Assembly: GCA_025331125.1 (NCBI GenBank)
Contig: JAOALB010000051.1
Location: forward strand, 1 to 64,000
DNA from: Mycogone perniciosa
Lineage: Eukaryota; Ascomycota; Sordariomycetes; Hypocreales; Hypocreaceae
Reading direction: 5' to 3'
Length of the DNA: 64,000 bases
Position numbers and translations under genes: made by a program. Shown one piece after another: positions 1 through 11,938 of the stretch. The notes under the pieces were generated by a model. That model was not told where the DNA came from. It searched no databases and saw nothing but the letters and a program-made list of their open reading frames with translations. Numbering within the stretch: position 1 is the first letter of the stretch; each line of letters begins with the position of its first letter.

Positions 1-31
1 CCCCCCGGGGCCCCCCCCCCCCCCCCCCCCG
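1..31. other. Poly-C/G tract at window edge
   Basis: The first 31 bases are almost only C with one short G run. They lie just beyond the coding frame of a transporter that should continue leftwards. This is typical of a contig edge or gap artefact rather than biology. Confidence 0.7.
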
Positions 32-827
32 GTCAGGAACCAGGCTGAAACCGGAGAATTGGGCAGTGCGAAGCAAAACAAGCCAAAGACAAAAGTCAAC
101 GACCCGGCCAGCAGGTAGATGTACTGCCATCTTCGCAGCCCACCGCCCGTGATCTGGGCAAACCCGTAGTTCAGCGCACCGCCGATGATGGTGAACAGAC
201 CGGTGCTGCTGAACCACCAGCTCTGCCGCAACGACTGCTCAGCCTGCGTGTAATATCCGGCGACGATACACATGAAGCCAGTGGGGATGATGCTCTCGAC
301 GAAGCCTAGGAAGAAGCGCTGCACGTAAAGACCTTGCCACGACGTTACCGCTGCAGTGAGCATGCAAACAGCAGACCAGACAATTACGACGCCGCCGAGG
401 ATTCGGCCGATGTCGAAGCGCTGGAGGGCGAACGTCATGGGATACAGACCGGCCAGCATGCCAAAGTAGAAGAGCGATGTAGCCCAGCTCAGCCGTCTGG
501 TGTCGACAGTAGGGGGGTTGGTTGAATTGTCGACTACGCTCAGATCAAGGTCTTTGGTCATGCCAAAGAGAGCAGCAGAGCCCAGAATCGCCTTGTCGTA
601 GTATACGAGGCCATCTGTGAGGGTCACATCAGCCTCTATGCTCGGCGGAATTACCTCACGTTGCGGAGGTACTCACATCCAAATATCATAGCTGGGATCA
701 GGAACCAGTCAATTTTCCTCACGACTCTTGCCTCCACGATAGGGTCGATGGCGCGACGCTCCTCGCCAACCATTGCAGCGGCATCGTCCATATCAGATGG
801 ACCTCTACGAGACGACTCCATCGCCAT
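1..827 (-). CDS. Dal5-type MFS anion:cation symporter (allantoate permease family), 3' end missing
   Basis: Membrane permease of the major facilitator superfamily, probably taking up a small organic anion or vitamin at the plasma membrane. Exon 1 runs 827-677 and exon 2 continues from 614 to the window edge; the 62-nt intron (615-676) has a GTGAGT donor and a CACAG acceptor. The N-terminus carries the family hallmark RKIDWFLIPAM, followed after splicing by YGLVYYDKAILGSA. Later segments include SWATSLFYFGMLAG, YVQRFFLGFVESIIPTGFM and QSWWFSSTGLF, all typical of the Dal5/ACS subfamily. The ATG at 827 is the first in frame; a second lies two codons on. About 250 residues are visible of an expected 480-520, so roughly half is missing. 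Substrate cannot be inferred. Family call is firm. Confidence 0.88.
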
Positions 828-1572
828 ATTACGCAGATGACAGCTGCAGTCCTTCTGCTTTCGAAAATAAAGAAAGTCCTGAGGCGACGATGCCAACGGG
901 CGCGTCGAGGAATTTATCCCCCCATTTTCTGATAGTTGCTACTACTCGTACAAGAAAAAAAGTCCGATTTGCGGCGCGAAAAAATAACTGTGGTTCGTTA
1001 AGAGCTCTTTACGTCATTCAATTTCAGACGATATCGCGCAAAGCGAGCTTCGCAAGGTGAGATATGATAGAGAGGTCATTTAAGTACAAATGGTCTAGCA
1101 CATGGATCGGCTAGAATCGGACATTGGTCAATGACTTGGCCATAGATAGATAGCCTTGGTACGAAAAATATCTCCAGCAAAATTTTCCATTAGCAGCATA
1201 AGCAGAGAAATACTAAATCAGTGAGAGCTGGTTGAGAAGGGAAGAAGGGAAGAAAAAATCTCATACTACGGAGTAATACTGATGCTATTACTCAACCTCC
1301 TGGATTGGCACGTTGGACCACAAATTTGTCCCATAACTCGCCGGATTTCGTGCAAAGCCCAGCCATTCTGGCATGATGACAAACATCTTGCTAAACTATG
1401 AGAACGGGAGAACGGCGAGGATAGTAGGCGATAGAGGAAACGTGAAATTACCCTCAATAGAGGCAATGAGATGATGGTATCTTCTATTTCGCTTTATCCC
1501 TTAACTATGGTACATTATTATATCATTCATGCCATGCCATGCCATTCCGTTTCGTTATTATTTTTATCCATT
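828..1572. other. Intergenic, no gene seen
   Basis: This holds the promoter of the permease and the 3' flank of the reductase. Nothing codes convincingly. One copy of the dispersed 9-mer TACGGAGTA lies at 1267-1275. Confidence 0.6.
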
Positions 1573-2759
1573 TTACAGCTTGGAGGGGCTTTCGCTGGCA
1601 TCCTTGACCTCAACCAGGAGTTTGCCCATGTTAGCGCCCTTGTAAAGGTCAACCAGAGCCTGCTGGGCAACCTTCAAGCCACCCTTGACGACGTACTCCG
1701 TCTTCTTGATCTTGCCCTCAGATGCCCACTGGGCGAGCTCCTTGCGGGCCTTGGGGAAATCTTCAACGTGGTCGAAGACGATGAAGCCCTCCATGCGGAT
1801 GCGCATGGTGATGACTTTCATGATGTTGCTCGGACCCTGGGGCTTATCGGTGTTGTACTGGCTGATGCCACCGCACATGATGAATCGGGCATGCTCCTTG
1901 GCTCTAGCCAAGCATCCGTTGAGGATTTCGCCACCGACTAAAGAAGGTTACACAGTTAGCCAAGCCCTATACTTGACATCTCCCGATGTACCAAGACACG
2001 AATTCACTCACCATTGTCAAAGTAGACATCAATGTAGTTGGGGGTGGCCTCTTTGAACTTCTCCTTGAAGTCGGGGTCCTTGTAGTTCAGAGCAACATCA
2101 AAGCCCAACTCATCAATGAGCCACTTGCACTTGTCGTCACCACCCGCAATACCAATAACTCGCGCGCCGAAAACCTTGGCAATCTGTCCAGCGATACTGC
2201 CCGTAGCACCAGCTGCGCCAGAGACGACAACAGTCTCGCCGGCCTTGGGCAGGCCAATCTTCATCATGCCAACCCAGGCTGTGAGGCCAGTCAACCCCAG
2301 ATATGAGAGCATGTCCTTCGGGTCTTTGACAACGGGGTAGGAAGAAGCAGGCTGGAACTGGCCCTCGGGCACGATCGCGTACTCAGTCCAACCAAAAGAG
2401 GCAGTGACGAGATCGCCAACGGCGGCTTGTTGGCTCCTTGAGGCCAGAACTCGGCCGACGGAGGTACCGCGCATCACGGCGCCAATCTGGACTGGGGGAA
2501 GATAGGAGCGGACATCTTGTTTGCGTCAGTATGTTGTTGTCAAGTGGCGTGCTAAGCTTAATCATGTTTTTGACATACCGTCCAGCCAGCCTCGCATGGC
2601 GGGATCGAGAGAGAGGTAGAGGGATTCGACGAGAATCTCGCCATCCTTGAGGTCTTCGGGGCTGGGCGCGGGCGTGATCTTCTGATGGAATGTCTGGCCG
2701 GGAATGATGTCGCCGGTAGGTCGCTCAGCGAGGACGATGGAGAGGTTATCGCGCGGCAT
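1573..2759 (-). CDS. NADP-dependent alkenal double-bond reductase (zinc-free MDR, prostaglandin/leukotriene reductase-like)
   Basis: Predicted cytosolic NADPH-dependent reductase of alpha,beta-unsaturated carbonyls, in the medium-chain dehydrogenase/reductase superfamily. Three exons: 2759-2579, 2515-2012, 1937-1573; introns are 63 and 74 nt with GTATGT and GTGAGT donors. Product 349 aa, the usual length. Visible motifs: SLDPAMRGWLDD spliced to VRSYLPPVQ, the nucleotide-binding VVSGAAGATGSIAGQ, then IAGGDDKCKWL and LNYKDPDF, and after the last splice GGEILNG and YVVKGGL. No zinc ligands are present, as expected for this branch. The ATG at 2759 precedes a PRDNLS-type N-terminus usual for these enzymes. 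Role is probably detoxification of lipid-peroxidation aldehydes or secondary metabolism; the substrate is inferred from family only. Confidence 0.92.
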
Positions 2760-5330
2760 CGTGAAGAATTGGATGGAGTGTGTAGTCTGAGGTGAGGCTC
2801 GTTTGATAGTGATGAGAGGATATGGACCAGGAACACAGAGCAGACGGCCCAGATAGCTTTATATGCTCCCCTCTCTGAAAAAAAAGCCTTGCCAATAGCA
2901 GTGTTATTACGCCGCAAAAGCCCATTGATTAGGATTAGTAGACAAATCTTCTAGAACAAGGCAACGCGGATACCACACAGACCATCGGGTGGCGATGTCA
3001 CATCCGGACATATCGCCGGCACAACCTTTGTACAACTGACGTCGCCATCTGGTCATTATTCATATTACAGCCAATGCCCCGGCCTGAAGAGACCCTTTTT
3101 GGCAGAGATGCCGTTGACATCCCTGTTCCGCATTGGTCAACCGAATCTTAGAACCCGACTCCGCGATTTTCTTGATTTTCTTCTGCGTTTTTTCCTGGTG
3201 GGGCTGACGAAATGCCGAGGATCGAGGCCCGTATGTGAGGCTAAAATGTGCCTATTATATCTCAAGCTGTACGGGGGATCTTCAAGTCATTCTCTCTCTT
3301 GACCTCACTGTGGAGTTTCCGGATCCGGATCGAGAATCGCCGTCGGCTTATAAATGCGAGTGCGAGTTTTGTTCAGGGGATGGCGGGGATCGGGTTTCGT
3401 GAAGTCCGATAAAGAACTCTCCTTGGCCTGCGTGGCGACGTCCAAATCCGAAATCCGTGTCCCCCGCATCTTCATCGATCACCTTCTCCTGTCCACGAAA
3501 GGCAATTCCTAGGTTTGTTCTGCTTATAAATCTCAATACTAATCTCCAAATGCCGAGCAAGAAGGGAGTTACCTCGGCCGCTAGTATCGTCCCCGCGACT
3601 TTGCTCGTTTGCAAAAAAAACAAGAGGGGGAGCAAACTATCTTTGCTATCGCTTCTTGTGGTCCGATTTCACTCTGAAACTCCGTATCATAAAGCCTAAT
3701 CGTTGTTCAGGCACGGCAATAGAGTTGTGTCGTCGTCTCCTCGCTCTAAAGCCGCCCTTCTTTTAACCAGCTCCCCGTTGTCCCAAGTAGACAGGGCATA
3801 GGATCACCACAGCAGAACCACGATTCGAGACCCCGTAGTCGCATCTTTATACCAGGAACTTGCTATTATCGATGAGGCGGCCGCCTGGAAGAGCAATGGT
3901 ACTATCGGGATTCCTATATGTTGTGTGTCAGCGTTGAACAAGCCTGATTACAAGAGTCTCATCTGAACATACTGCGTCTGGTCTGGTCAGCTCAAGCCGT
4001 AATCTGTCAAAGCCAAGGCGCCTGCTCCCAACAGCACAGAGACGACTGCCGTCTTGGGTCAACATTCTGTCGTTTGTCGCCGTTATTATGTCGGGGGCCA
4101 TTGCTCTCGGGATTCGCATGTTCATCGATGCCGGGCAGCACTGCTGAAGTCAGGGGCCTCTCTGTGGCCGATGCTCCTCATTGCTTGCATGCATCTTGTC
4201 TGTATACAAGAAACACATGCTGAGCTCTGTACGGAGTAGAGCAGGCTGAGTCATGTCTATTCCGTAAGAACACATAGATCAACACAAAGGAGCCCAGGAA
4301 TAACACCTCAAGCACACAGCCACGTTTCCGGCCTCGGGTTTGAGACTGGGGAAGTTGGCTGCTCTCGAGGAGGCCAGGGGATATCATATATGGCGCTTGA
4401 TAAGGATGTCTTGTATGAGGAATGCCCATCAAGGTGAGAGCGGGCGGCCGGAAGCGACGGAACGCTGGCAACGCTGCATTCCCCGTGTCGGACAAACAAC
4501 AAATACTTTGTTCGAAATTACCTGTTAAACTTACTCAGGACTTCATGCGTGCTCGTGCTCGAGGGGAATAAACCTCAGACGCTGACCTGGCGGCATAGCC
4601 ACAACGGACGAGTGTATCTCAATCCCGGGATTGCGTATGCTAGATCAGAGGTGCCAAGGCTCTCCTTTAAGTTTCCAGCGTCAATAGAATCGATGAATTT
4701 CAGCTAATGGGTAACACTGACATTTTCATGGGGTTTTCGTAGGAATGCCGTAGTGGGGCGGAATCTGACTTGCCCGGGCTGCCGTTCCATGAGGCTGAAT
4801 CACAACGAGAGTTACCCCGTTGCTCCGTGCCCTAAGTCTCAAAAGGGCTATTAGGATGACAAGATGAGCCTACTCCGTATGCGAATTGAACTTAGTATTA
4901 TCGGTTAATATAGATTTCCCAGATGCGCGAGAGTACGGGGGATCGTATCTGTCTGTGGATCGGGCAGCAGACTGTTTCAGAGTTATTTTTATTAAATTAT
5001 CCAAGCTACTGCATCGAAAGGTTTAAAAGGGCAACACCACCTATGTAAAAAACGCTTTATTTCGGAACAGTGTGTTGATTTCTTCTAATTTGGACCATTA
5101 CTACCTACCATCGGCCTTGAATTTGCGTTTCGGACTTACGTTACCTGACAACGTTGGCCTACCATAGCCTGGTTTGTCAAGAGAATAACTCCCTGCTCGC
5201 CTTCACGCTCTTTGCAAGCCCCAACATACATTTCAAATAATCTCTTTCCAATCATTGCTCACGGCCCTCCGTCGATTCCGTTCTAACTTTCATACCCTTC
5301 GTCACGCCCAACACCAACGTATTGCTCATC
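2760..5330. other. Long intergenic stretch, no supported gene
   Basis: Only short, unsupported frames occur. A stretch at about 3956-4146 on the plus strand could encode roughly 60 residues ending in one hydrophobic helix, but no start, splice support or family is visible. The 9-mer motif occurs at 4230-4238 and 4871-4879. The last 300 bases before 5331 are pyrimidine-rich and form the promoter of the RTA1-like gene. Confidence 0.5.
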
Positions 5331-6347
5331 ATGTCGCTCTCACCACCACCAAACCGGGGCGATTTCGTCCTCTTTGGTCCCCGTTCGAATTGTACTCTCG
5401 AACTCTGCCCTCTCGAATGGACTGTCTACCATTACCGCCCTTCAGTCCCGGCAAATGCCATTTTCCTTGCCCTTTTTGCCATCGCAATGGGTATCCATAT
5501 CTTCCTCGGAATCCGCTGGCGTACCTGGGGGTTCATGTCGTGCATGATCTTGGGTTGTCTTGTTGAGATTGGTGGATATGTTGGTCGCATCCTCCTCTAC
5601 AATAACCCTTTCTCCTTTGGGGCTTTCATGATCCAAATCGTCCTCATCACTGCGGGACCAGTGTTCTATACTGCGGCCATTTACATCACCTTGTCCAGAA
5701 CGTAAGAGTCTCCCTTCAAGCTTCATCTTGAGCAGGCAGCTCTTGGCTAACGATTCGAGCAGCATTAATCACTTCGCTCCCGAACTCTCGCGCATGAAAC
5801 CTCAACTTTTCTACTGGATCTTCATCCCTGCCGATATTGTTTGTCTCCTTCTCCAAGCCATTGGCGGCGCTATGTCGACAGTCAGCACTGATTCTAGCCA
5901 AACGGGAATCAACATCACCATGGGTGGTTTGGCATTACAGGTGGCCGGTCTCTTCATATTCTGCCTCCTTCTCACCGATTACTTGATTCGATATTTCCGC
6001 AACAAAAGCACACTCCTGAGTTTAAAATTACGCCTCTTCTTTGGCTTCTTCGGCGCCGCTAGCCTCTTGATCTTTGTGCGATGCGTATATCGCTGTTATG
6101 AGTTGAGCCAAGGTTATACCAACTCTCAGCTGATAACGGACCAGGCCCTGTTTATCGGACTTGAGGGAGTGTATGTACCTTTTCGTCGACGATCTCCTCT
6201 GCTGAAATTTTACTGACATTTGATTATAGCCTCATCGTCATCGCAGTATTTTCTCTCTGTATCGCACACCCTGGAATGGTGCTTGACTCAAAGACCGCCG
6301 GGACACAATCTGCCCAAACTTCTGATGGCGAAGGCGTCAAGCACTAG
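5331..6347 (+). CDS. RTA1-like seven-helix membrane protein
   Basis: Integral membrane protein of the fungal RTA1/RTM1/Rsb1 family (lipid translocation or resistance to toxic amphiphiles). Three exons: 5331-5701, 5763-6170, 6230-6347; introns 61 and 59 nt. Product 298 aa, normal for the family. Hydrophobic segments follow one another through the whole protein; recognisable pieces are EWTVYHYRPSVPAN near residue 30, EIGGYVGR, TAGPVFYTAAIYITLSR and, after the first splice, FIPADIVCLLLQAIGGAM. The ATG at 5331 (context ATCATGTCG) is used; there is no earlier in-frame ATG nearby. The C-terminal tail is short and polar. The natural ligand is unknown. Confidence 0.93.
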
Positions 6348-6662
6348 ATGATGTACCCTGGGACGAAAACACACACGACATCCTCGTTTTCAGTTTCCTT
6401 TCTGAATATTGTTTCCTTGGTGTATTTCAACATAGGTAGATAGGTCATGAATCGAATGGGTAATGGGCGGGATCGATTGCAGTAGAAGGAAATCACGGAA
6501 TAGAATGGTAGGCCCCAAATAATTTCTTTGTTTAGCGGTCACAGTGGCTAGATAGTCGAACGTTGCCTGTTCATAACTTCCTTCACTGTCCCTCCAAGAA
6601 GTTCCCCTGTTGTCCAAAGGAGCTCAGATGTCTCCTACAGTAATTCCTCGCTTGGACAGGAC
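6348..6662. other. Convergent 3' flanks
   Basis: Space between two convergent genes, presumably both 3' UTRs. No coding sequence, repeat or RNA gene was recognised. Confidence 0.5.
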
Positions 6663-7015
6663 CTAGTCACACCTATGGCGCGGGCAGGCTGCGTCACACA
6701 TGCACCAGCACTTCTCCCGACACTTGGGCCACTCCTTGTCATGGATCAAGTTTCCACGTGCGTCGCAGTTATAGTTGAACGGTTTCTCGACACAGAATTC
6801 GTAGTAGTGGGAGCAGGCGGCGAAGCAGAACGCCTTAGTATTGACTTCGTGAGGGCTAGACACGGCAGTGGTTTCGATGTTGACTACATCGACGGGGCCG
6901 CCTGCCACAGTGGCGGCTATCACGGCGATGGCGTAGAGGACCGAGTCTATCGGAATGTGTTAGCCTAGAGTTGCTGTGATAACGACTAAGGAATAAAAGC
7001 ACCAGCGATCTTCAT
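6663..7015 (-). CDS. Small secreted cysteine-rich protein
   Basis: Two exons: 7015-7003 carrying MKIA, and 6946-6663. The 56-nt intron has a weak GTGCTT donor and a CGATAG acceptor. Splicing yields MKIADSVLYAIAVIAATVAG, a clear signal peptide, on a 98-aa product. The mature part has ten cysteines including KCREKCWCMCDAACPRHRC at the C-terminus, so five disulfides are possible. No known family was recognised. Small size, secretion and high cysteine content are the usual profile of fungal effectors or antimicrobial-like proteins, but this is inference from composition only. The unspliced frame lacks a start with a signal peptide, which supports the intron. An ATG-plus-four-codon first exon is short, so RNA data would be useful. 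Confidence 0.7.
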
Positions 7016-9146
7016 CTTGACAGAGATGAGAGATGGGATTGTTGTTAGGACAGCTGAGATTGTTGGTAGAATCGTTGTGATATTGGAGAGTGAACTAGAA
7101 GTTGCTGGAAAGGTGGATAAAGAAAGGAGATAAAGGGCAAAAGTTCACGATAAGGTGGAGAAATTTATACCTTCAGAGAAACGTGGAATAGTTGTTGGAT
7201 TGAACGGCTAAAACCCTTCGATTCACCATGTCACCCATGACTGAGGTATCAGGCTTGAGTGTCAGTTTGTCATGCAGGTGACAGAAGTGCGCCTCGAGTG
7301 CGCCTCAGCTGTCCCTGTGAAGAGGTACCCGGACCAACTTATTCTTTGTTTGCTCTGTCTACCCTTGAAGAGACCAACTGCACACATTCCTTCAGTACAT
7401 ACATACATTGCTGGAAATCGGATGGGCCACCCCGAATTCAGTGTTATGGAAAGAATCTCAATAGATCCGTACATAAGAGCGCATGGTTTAATCAGAAGTT
7501 GAGTCGATACAGCTATCATTATTGAGAAACTGCCCTCGGGAAACTTCCGCTTGGTTCCCGTCTCTTTACACGTAGTTGGCTCGCCGTTGGGGCTGTCCAT
7601 GGTTGGTTGGCTCATGAGATGTCACCTTCCATTCCTTGCAACTACATATCACATATCTATGCCGACGTGGTCCTTCCAATTAATGATGGTCATTCATGTG
7701 TTGGTAGTATGAACTTCCGATGACCTGAGTAGTTTCCCTCTTCTAGGGAACTCTAGAGCATTTCAAGAGTGAATACGGGCAAGGTTTGAATTATATTCTC
7801 TCATAGACGCCACCGTGCGGTAGGATCTACAAGTTCAAGGGGTCAAAGAATCTGTTGCTCGAGTTCGCAAGGCTGGTTAAGACCAGATCCAGCGCCTTGG
7901 TTGAAGATCGGGAAATTGGCTCTTGGAGGGACCAGTCAACGAGGCATTGTCGCCTTTTGGACCTTATTTTCCCAAAGGTAAGCATTTGGAGATCCTTGGA
8001 AGTGAGCACCTGGCTTGTGTGCAGCATTCTTGTGAAAGAGTGTAACCCTCTTCTGGGTCCTCCAAGCATGATGGCAACCCTAAAGGAAGGGCTAGATCAT
8101 CACGGTGCTCAAATTCCAATGCTTCCCACACCCGTGTTTCTTGGCCGTGGAATTGGTGCAGCGTATGTAGATATCGAACTCAGGCTGGATATGTTGGAGG
8201 TTTTATCGTTGGGAGGTTGAAGGTTAATTGGGAAGAGTCTGCAGATACTGATCAAGGGCCAATGGCTCAAAGTGCCTGATGATGTCGATCATATAAGAGA
8301 ATTATTATCTCACGTTATAATCCTGCATATATATATATATTTCATGATTGATACCTGTCTACTCGAACCTTTCCGAAAGATCATCTTTGAGGGCGTTGAA
8401 CGACTAAGCTGTAGGGGTAGGGTTGAGATACCTACGTCGTTGAATTCCATCTCTTCAAGTGTCCTCGCCCAGTTTCGATATTACTGGTGAATAGTCATCG
8501 AGTAGTCGACAGTCCCATCTGCAAATCTCTATAGTTTGATTGCCACATGCTAGGTGCTAGCTTTGCCGGAGTGGATTTGATAGGACAGCTGAGAATGTCC
8601 ACAGTAATAGAGTCAGCAGGAATGTTAATATACACTAATACGTTTAGTGAACTCGAATTGTGGCGTGACTTGCCTGGGATAGACGATTTGAACAGAATGT
8701 CAATCTCCATTACTTTCCTTGTATCTGGCGGATTGTTCAGTATGAACGGCCCCCTGAGTTTTCTTACAAGCCAGCATAGGTAGATTTGGACCTGGGAAAA
8801 TAGAGGTATGCATTCTACTAGGCAAATTACTTTACCAGCTGGCAAAGGCGGTGTCAACGTGAAGTACGCCTGGTTGCCTGAGATAACAGAAACGCGTCTT
8901 GTTTTTGGGGTTGATTAATGGACTACCAAGTTGCAGACAGCTGATTTCACTTCCGCGTGACCAGGTTACCGGAGTGTCAAAACAAAGACTTATTTATGTC
9001 CCTGAAAAGTGAGAACTGTTCTTTCACATCATTCCCACAAGCCAAAGATTTGAACAAGGGCCGAATACAGAAATCCTTCTACATTTCCATCGAGGAACGT
9101 CTTTGTCCTTTGATTGTGGTCATCTTGTATTCTCGCAACAGCCACG
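7016..9146. other. Intergenic, open frames of no known family
   Basis: About 2.1 kb. It contains open frames such as plus 7855-8220 and minus 8495-8857, neither with a recognisable domain, usable introns or a convincing start. A short AT dinucleotide run lies near 8328-8342. The 100 bases before 9147 form the promoter of the next gene. Confidence 0.4.
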
Positions 9147-9979
9147 ATGGGAACTCCAAGCTATCAGATTCGGCCAGTGCCGGTTTGCGTGACGGTGGTA
9201 AACGACGCACCTGGAGAGCCTTTGGAGCTCCCTACTTTGCGGGAGGTGGCTCAACGAGACTATGAGTCGGGTCAGAACAACCACTACCGGACCGATGATC
9301 TCTTCCATGGCTCGCAAAATTGCAGCCGTTCAACCAATAAGGTAGTTGGCCTCTACAACCAAGCCTTCAACGCCGGAGCTGGACGATGGCTGTCAGCCAT
9401 GGCAGTCCTTGGACTGTCGGCGGCCATCATCTCTAAGCAGCCAGGTGAACTGCTTCTCGCAGCAGCTTCCTTAAATCTTGCCATCGTACGTATACGATCA
9501 CAACTCAAAATACTTGGCAACTTGGCTATAACTGACACCTCGGTGTTTAGGCCTGCCTCCACATCCCGCTAACAGGACCAGCGGCCAAGCCTGTTTCCCC
9601 TATCAACCCACGACCGTCGAAGTGGTACATTACTGTACTTCTCCTGTCGACTGTTGGATGGGCCATTGCCATGGCTCTCATTTTCTCTGTGTACAGCGAC
9701 AACACCCACATCGCCAATGTGGATGCCGGAACTACCGTCATCCTGGAAAACCTGGTGATCGCCTGTGGGAGTATGGGGACCAGTTCTCTGTAAGTTGACT
9801 CATGAAATAGCAGTGTTTCTTGCTAGAGTCCAATTATAGAAACATGTGATTTTATAAAGTTACGATGCTGACATGTAACTAGTCTGTGCTGCCTCTATCA
9901 ATGGAGCATCGTTTTTAGACTCATCAACGGAGACTTTGACGGAAACCAGGTTGCAGAAGCATTTCTACGGAATGAATAA
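9147..9979 (+). CDS. Hypothetical membrane protein, 224 aa
   Basis: Three exons: 9147-9485, 9551-9789, 9883-9979; introns of 65 and 93 nt with GTACGT and GTAAGT donors. Phases match across both junctions. The start context is CCACGATGG. About 75 polar residues lead into a hydrophobic region (GRWLSAMAVLGLSAAIIS, then LLLAAASLNLAIACL). A second clear helix reads WYITVLLLSTVGWAIAMALI, followed by an extracytoplasmic loop and a third weak helix. No family was recognised. Without the second intron the frame stops right at the donor (CTG TAA), so the last 32 residues depend on that intron being real. Confidence 0.65.
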
Positions 9980-10194
9980 ACGGGACGTACCCATCGAGGG
10001 TTCATGGTCACGGACATCGGGGATGGGAAGAAACATTTATTTGTGTCTAATAGAGCTACGTGTTCTCGTCTGATGGTTTTTAACCAAAGACGCACGTACA
10101 CTATCACTGTTCTTCCTGTGTCTAAACGGAGTTAGTAGACCACAATCGATTGCATTTTCGGTCAAATATTATGTGATGAGCTTAGGAAGCAATC

Positions 10195-10764
10195 TTAAAC
10201 CCTGCTGCTGGTCGCCTTGCTCCCAGAATCCCGGCTCCCAGAGGCCCGGCTCCCAGAGGCTCTGCTACCAGAGGCTCTACTGCCAGAAGCCCTGCTGCTC
10301 GATGCCATGCTAGTGGATGCTTTGCTTCCAGATGCCCTACTACTCGATGCCTTACCACTAGACGCCTTGCTGTTGGAAGCATTATTGCCTGGGGCATTGC
10401 TGCCAGAAGGGCCTGGGGTCGGCGAAGAAGGAGGTGATGGCTGGAAGCAAAACTTCTTGCACCCTTTGCACATGACGTTGGTAACAGCGCGAGTCGTATC
10501 AATGAGGAAGATTCTATTCTTGCAGTCCTGCTTGCCATTTGGGTGATTCGCAAAACCCTAGCTCGCTATGGGTCGGAATGGGTGGTCGTTGTAGAAGAAG
10601 TCGAAGCACTTTGGACCTTCCAGTGTGTAGCTGTGGACTTTGGAGATGTGTCCCCCAGTTTCCTGTATCGCCGGGCTTTCGAGCTGACCGAAGACATCCG
10701 ACTTCTGCAGGCAGTCAGGGTCCCGGCAGGAGCAGACGTCGACCTCAATGCGGAATATACACAT
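10195..10764 (-). CDS. Cysteine-containing unknown protein with Ser/Gly/Arg/Ala repeat tail, split by in-frame TAG
   Basis: The ATG at 10764 opens a frame of 68 codons (MCIFRIEVDVCSCRDPDC...) that stops at TAG 10558-10560. The same frame then continues at once as GFANHPNGKQDCKNRIF and runs to 10195, ending in a repetitive SGSRA tail. Codon-like content on both sides suggests one ancestral protein of about 190 aa with cysteines spread over both halves. A GT...AG intron ending on this TAG (59 nt, 10558-10616) would shift the frame and give only a short tail, so it does not rescue the protein. Either the gene is nonsense-mutated, or the consensus base is wrong, or the short product is real. Function unknown. 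Confidence 0.5.
10201..10400 (-). repeat. Degenerate 15-bp coding repeat (SGSRA/SSKA units)
   Basis: Read on the minus strand, this encodes a run of five-residue units such as GSRAS and GSKAS. On the plus strand it appears as CTCCCAGAGGCTCTG-like units. It forms the low-complexity C-terminus of the broken frame above. Confidence 0.75.
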
Positions 10765-11938
10765 GATGACGGCCTCGAGCTGTTCGATTCCCACGAAAGA
10801 CAATCGATCGGATATAGAGCTAGGCAGCGCACAAAGTTTCGTTCTCGTCGGTCGATCTTGAGTAGGTTCAGTGGTTGACGGAAGAGATTCGAGGGACTAC
10901 CGTAGTCGTCGGCAAGAGAGGTATGTGCTATATAATCCATATTCCGAATGAAGTGAGTGAATAAACCCCGGGTCATCGAGGTCAGAGCAGCAGCAAATCA
11001 CTGATCAGGATTGGAGGAGTGATTTTCGTACGACGTGCGGCTCAACTTATGAGAACAAAGCCAGAAGGGTTCAAACAGCTAGGTGAGGATGGAGTCACCC
11101 CAAGACCCCAGGTGAATCACGAATAGCAAAACGCTGAAGGTATGGCTTTTCGATTGCAGATTTGTTGTTCACCCCCCAAAGTGAAGAGTAAAGGGACCCA
11201 GAATACGTGTTTTTAGGAAATGAGCTCAGTGAACAGAAGATAATGCTTCGACCGTGGATACGATACTATGACCAGATTAGATGCCACATTATATAGCCTC
11301 AAGATGACCGTCATGTTCACGTGCAGTCGTGTTACAAGTCACACAGGCTGTTGTATTGATCCAGATTGAGGCTGTAACTAATCTCCAACATGTTCCTGTG
11401 TCTGACTGTCCATGAGGGAGAACCTTGAGGTATCGAATGCTGTACATGTATTGTTTGCAGGGTCATGACTGGTAGATGGGTGTTGCAAGCTCGAGAATGT
11501 CTTAAGCTGTTGAATGCTTCAACCAGAATCTAGATTCTACTCCGTAGATATTACTAGATGCGCTATGGAGGAGAATGCTAACCCAAAGATAGGTTGTGGG
11601 CGTCCCCGCATCAAAACAGTCCAGGGCGTCTTTTCTAATAAAAATCCATGAAGAAGGGGGGGGGTTGAAAAACCTGGGGGTTTACAAAAATTACAATTCA
11701 TTTACGGAGTATTTAATAGTGACAACAGAATTACTTTTTTAACAAAAAAAAACAATAGTCTCTCCCCAACATGACGCTCCATAGGTAAATGTCATCATTC
11801 TCCACGTGATTCTCGCCCGAGTCAAATACGCGATATCTGCAATCTCCTACTCAACCACTTCCTACACTCCAATCCATCTCGGATCGTCAGCGCTCGACCT
11901 GTCTAGCGTTTACACAGGATCGTGTTTTGGTTGATGCC
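10765..11938. other. Intergenic, no gene seen
   Basis: About 1.2 kb. Two copies of the 9-mer motif lie at 11538-11546 and 11703-11711. A G run and A runs occur near 11657-11670 and 11740-11755. Divergent promoters for the flanking genes are expected here. Confidence 0.55.

Noticed and set aside
4178..4495. Minus-strand frame with a hydrophobic stretch
   Set aside because: No start context, domain or partner exon; the opposite strand is equally open.
7855..8220. Plus frame of 121 codons, and a minus frame at 8495-8857
   Set aside because: Neither shows a family, and frames on both strands are equally plausible, which suggests chance.
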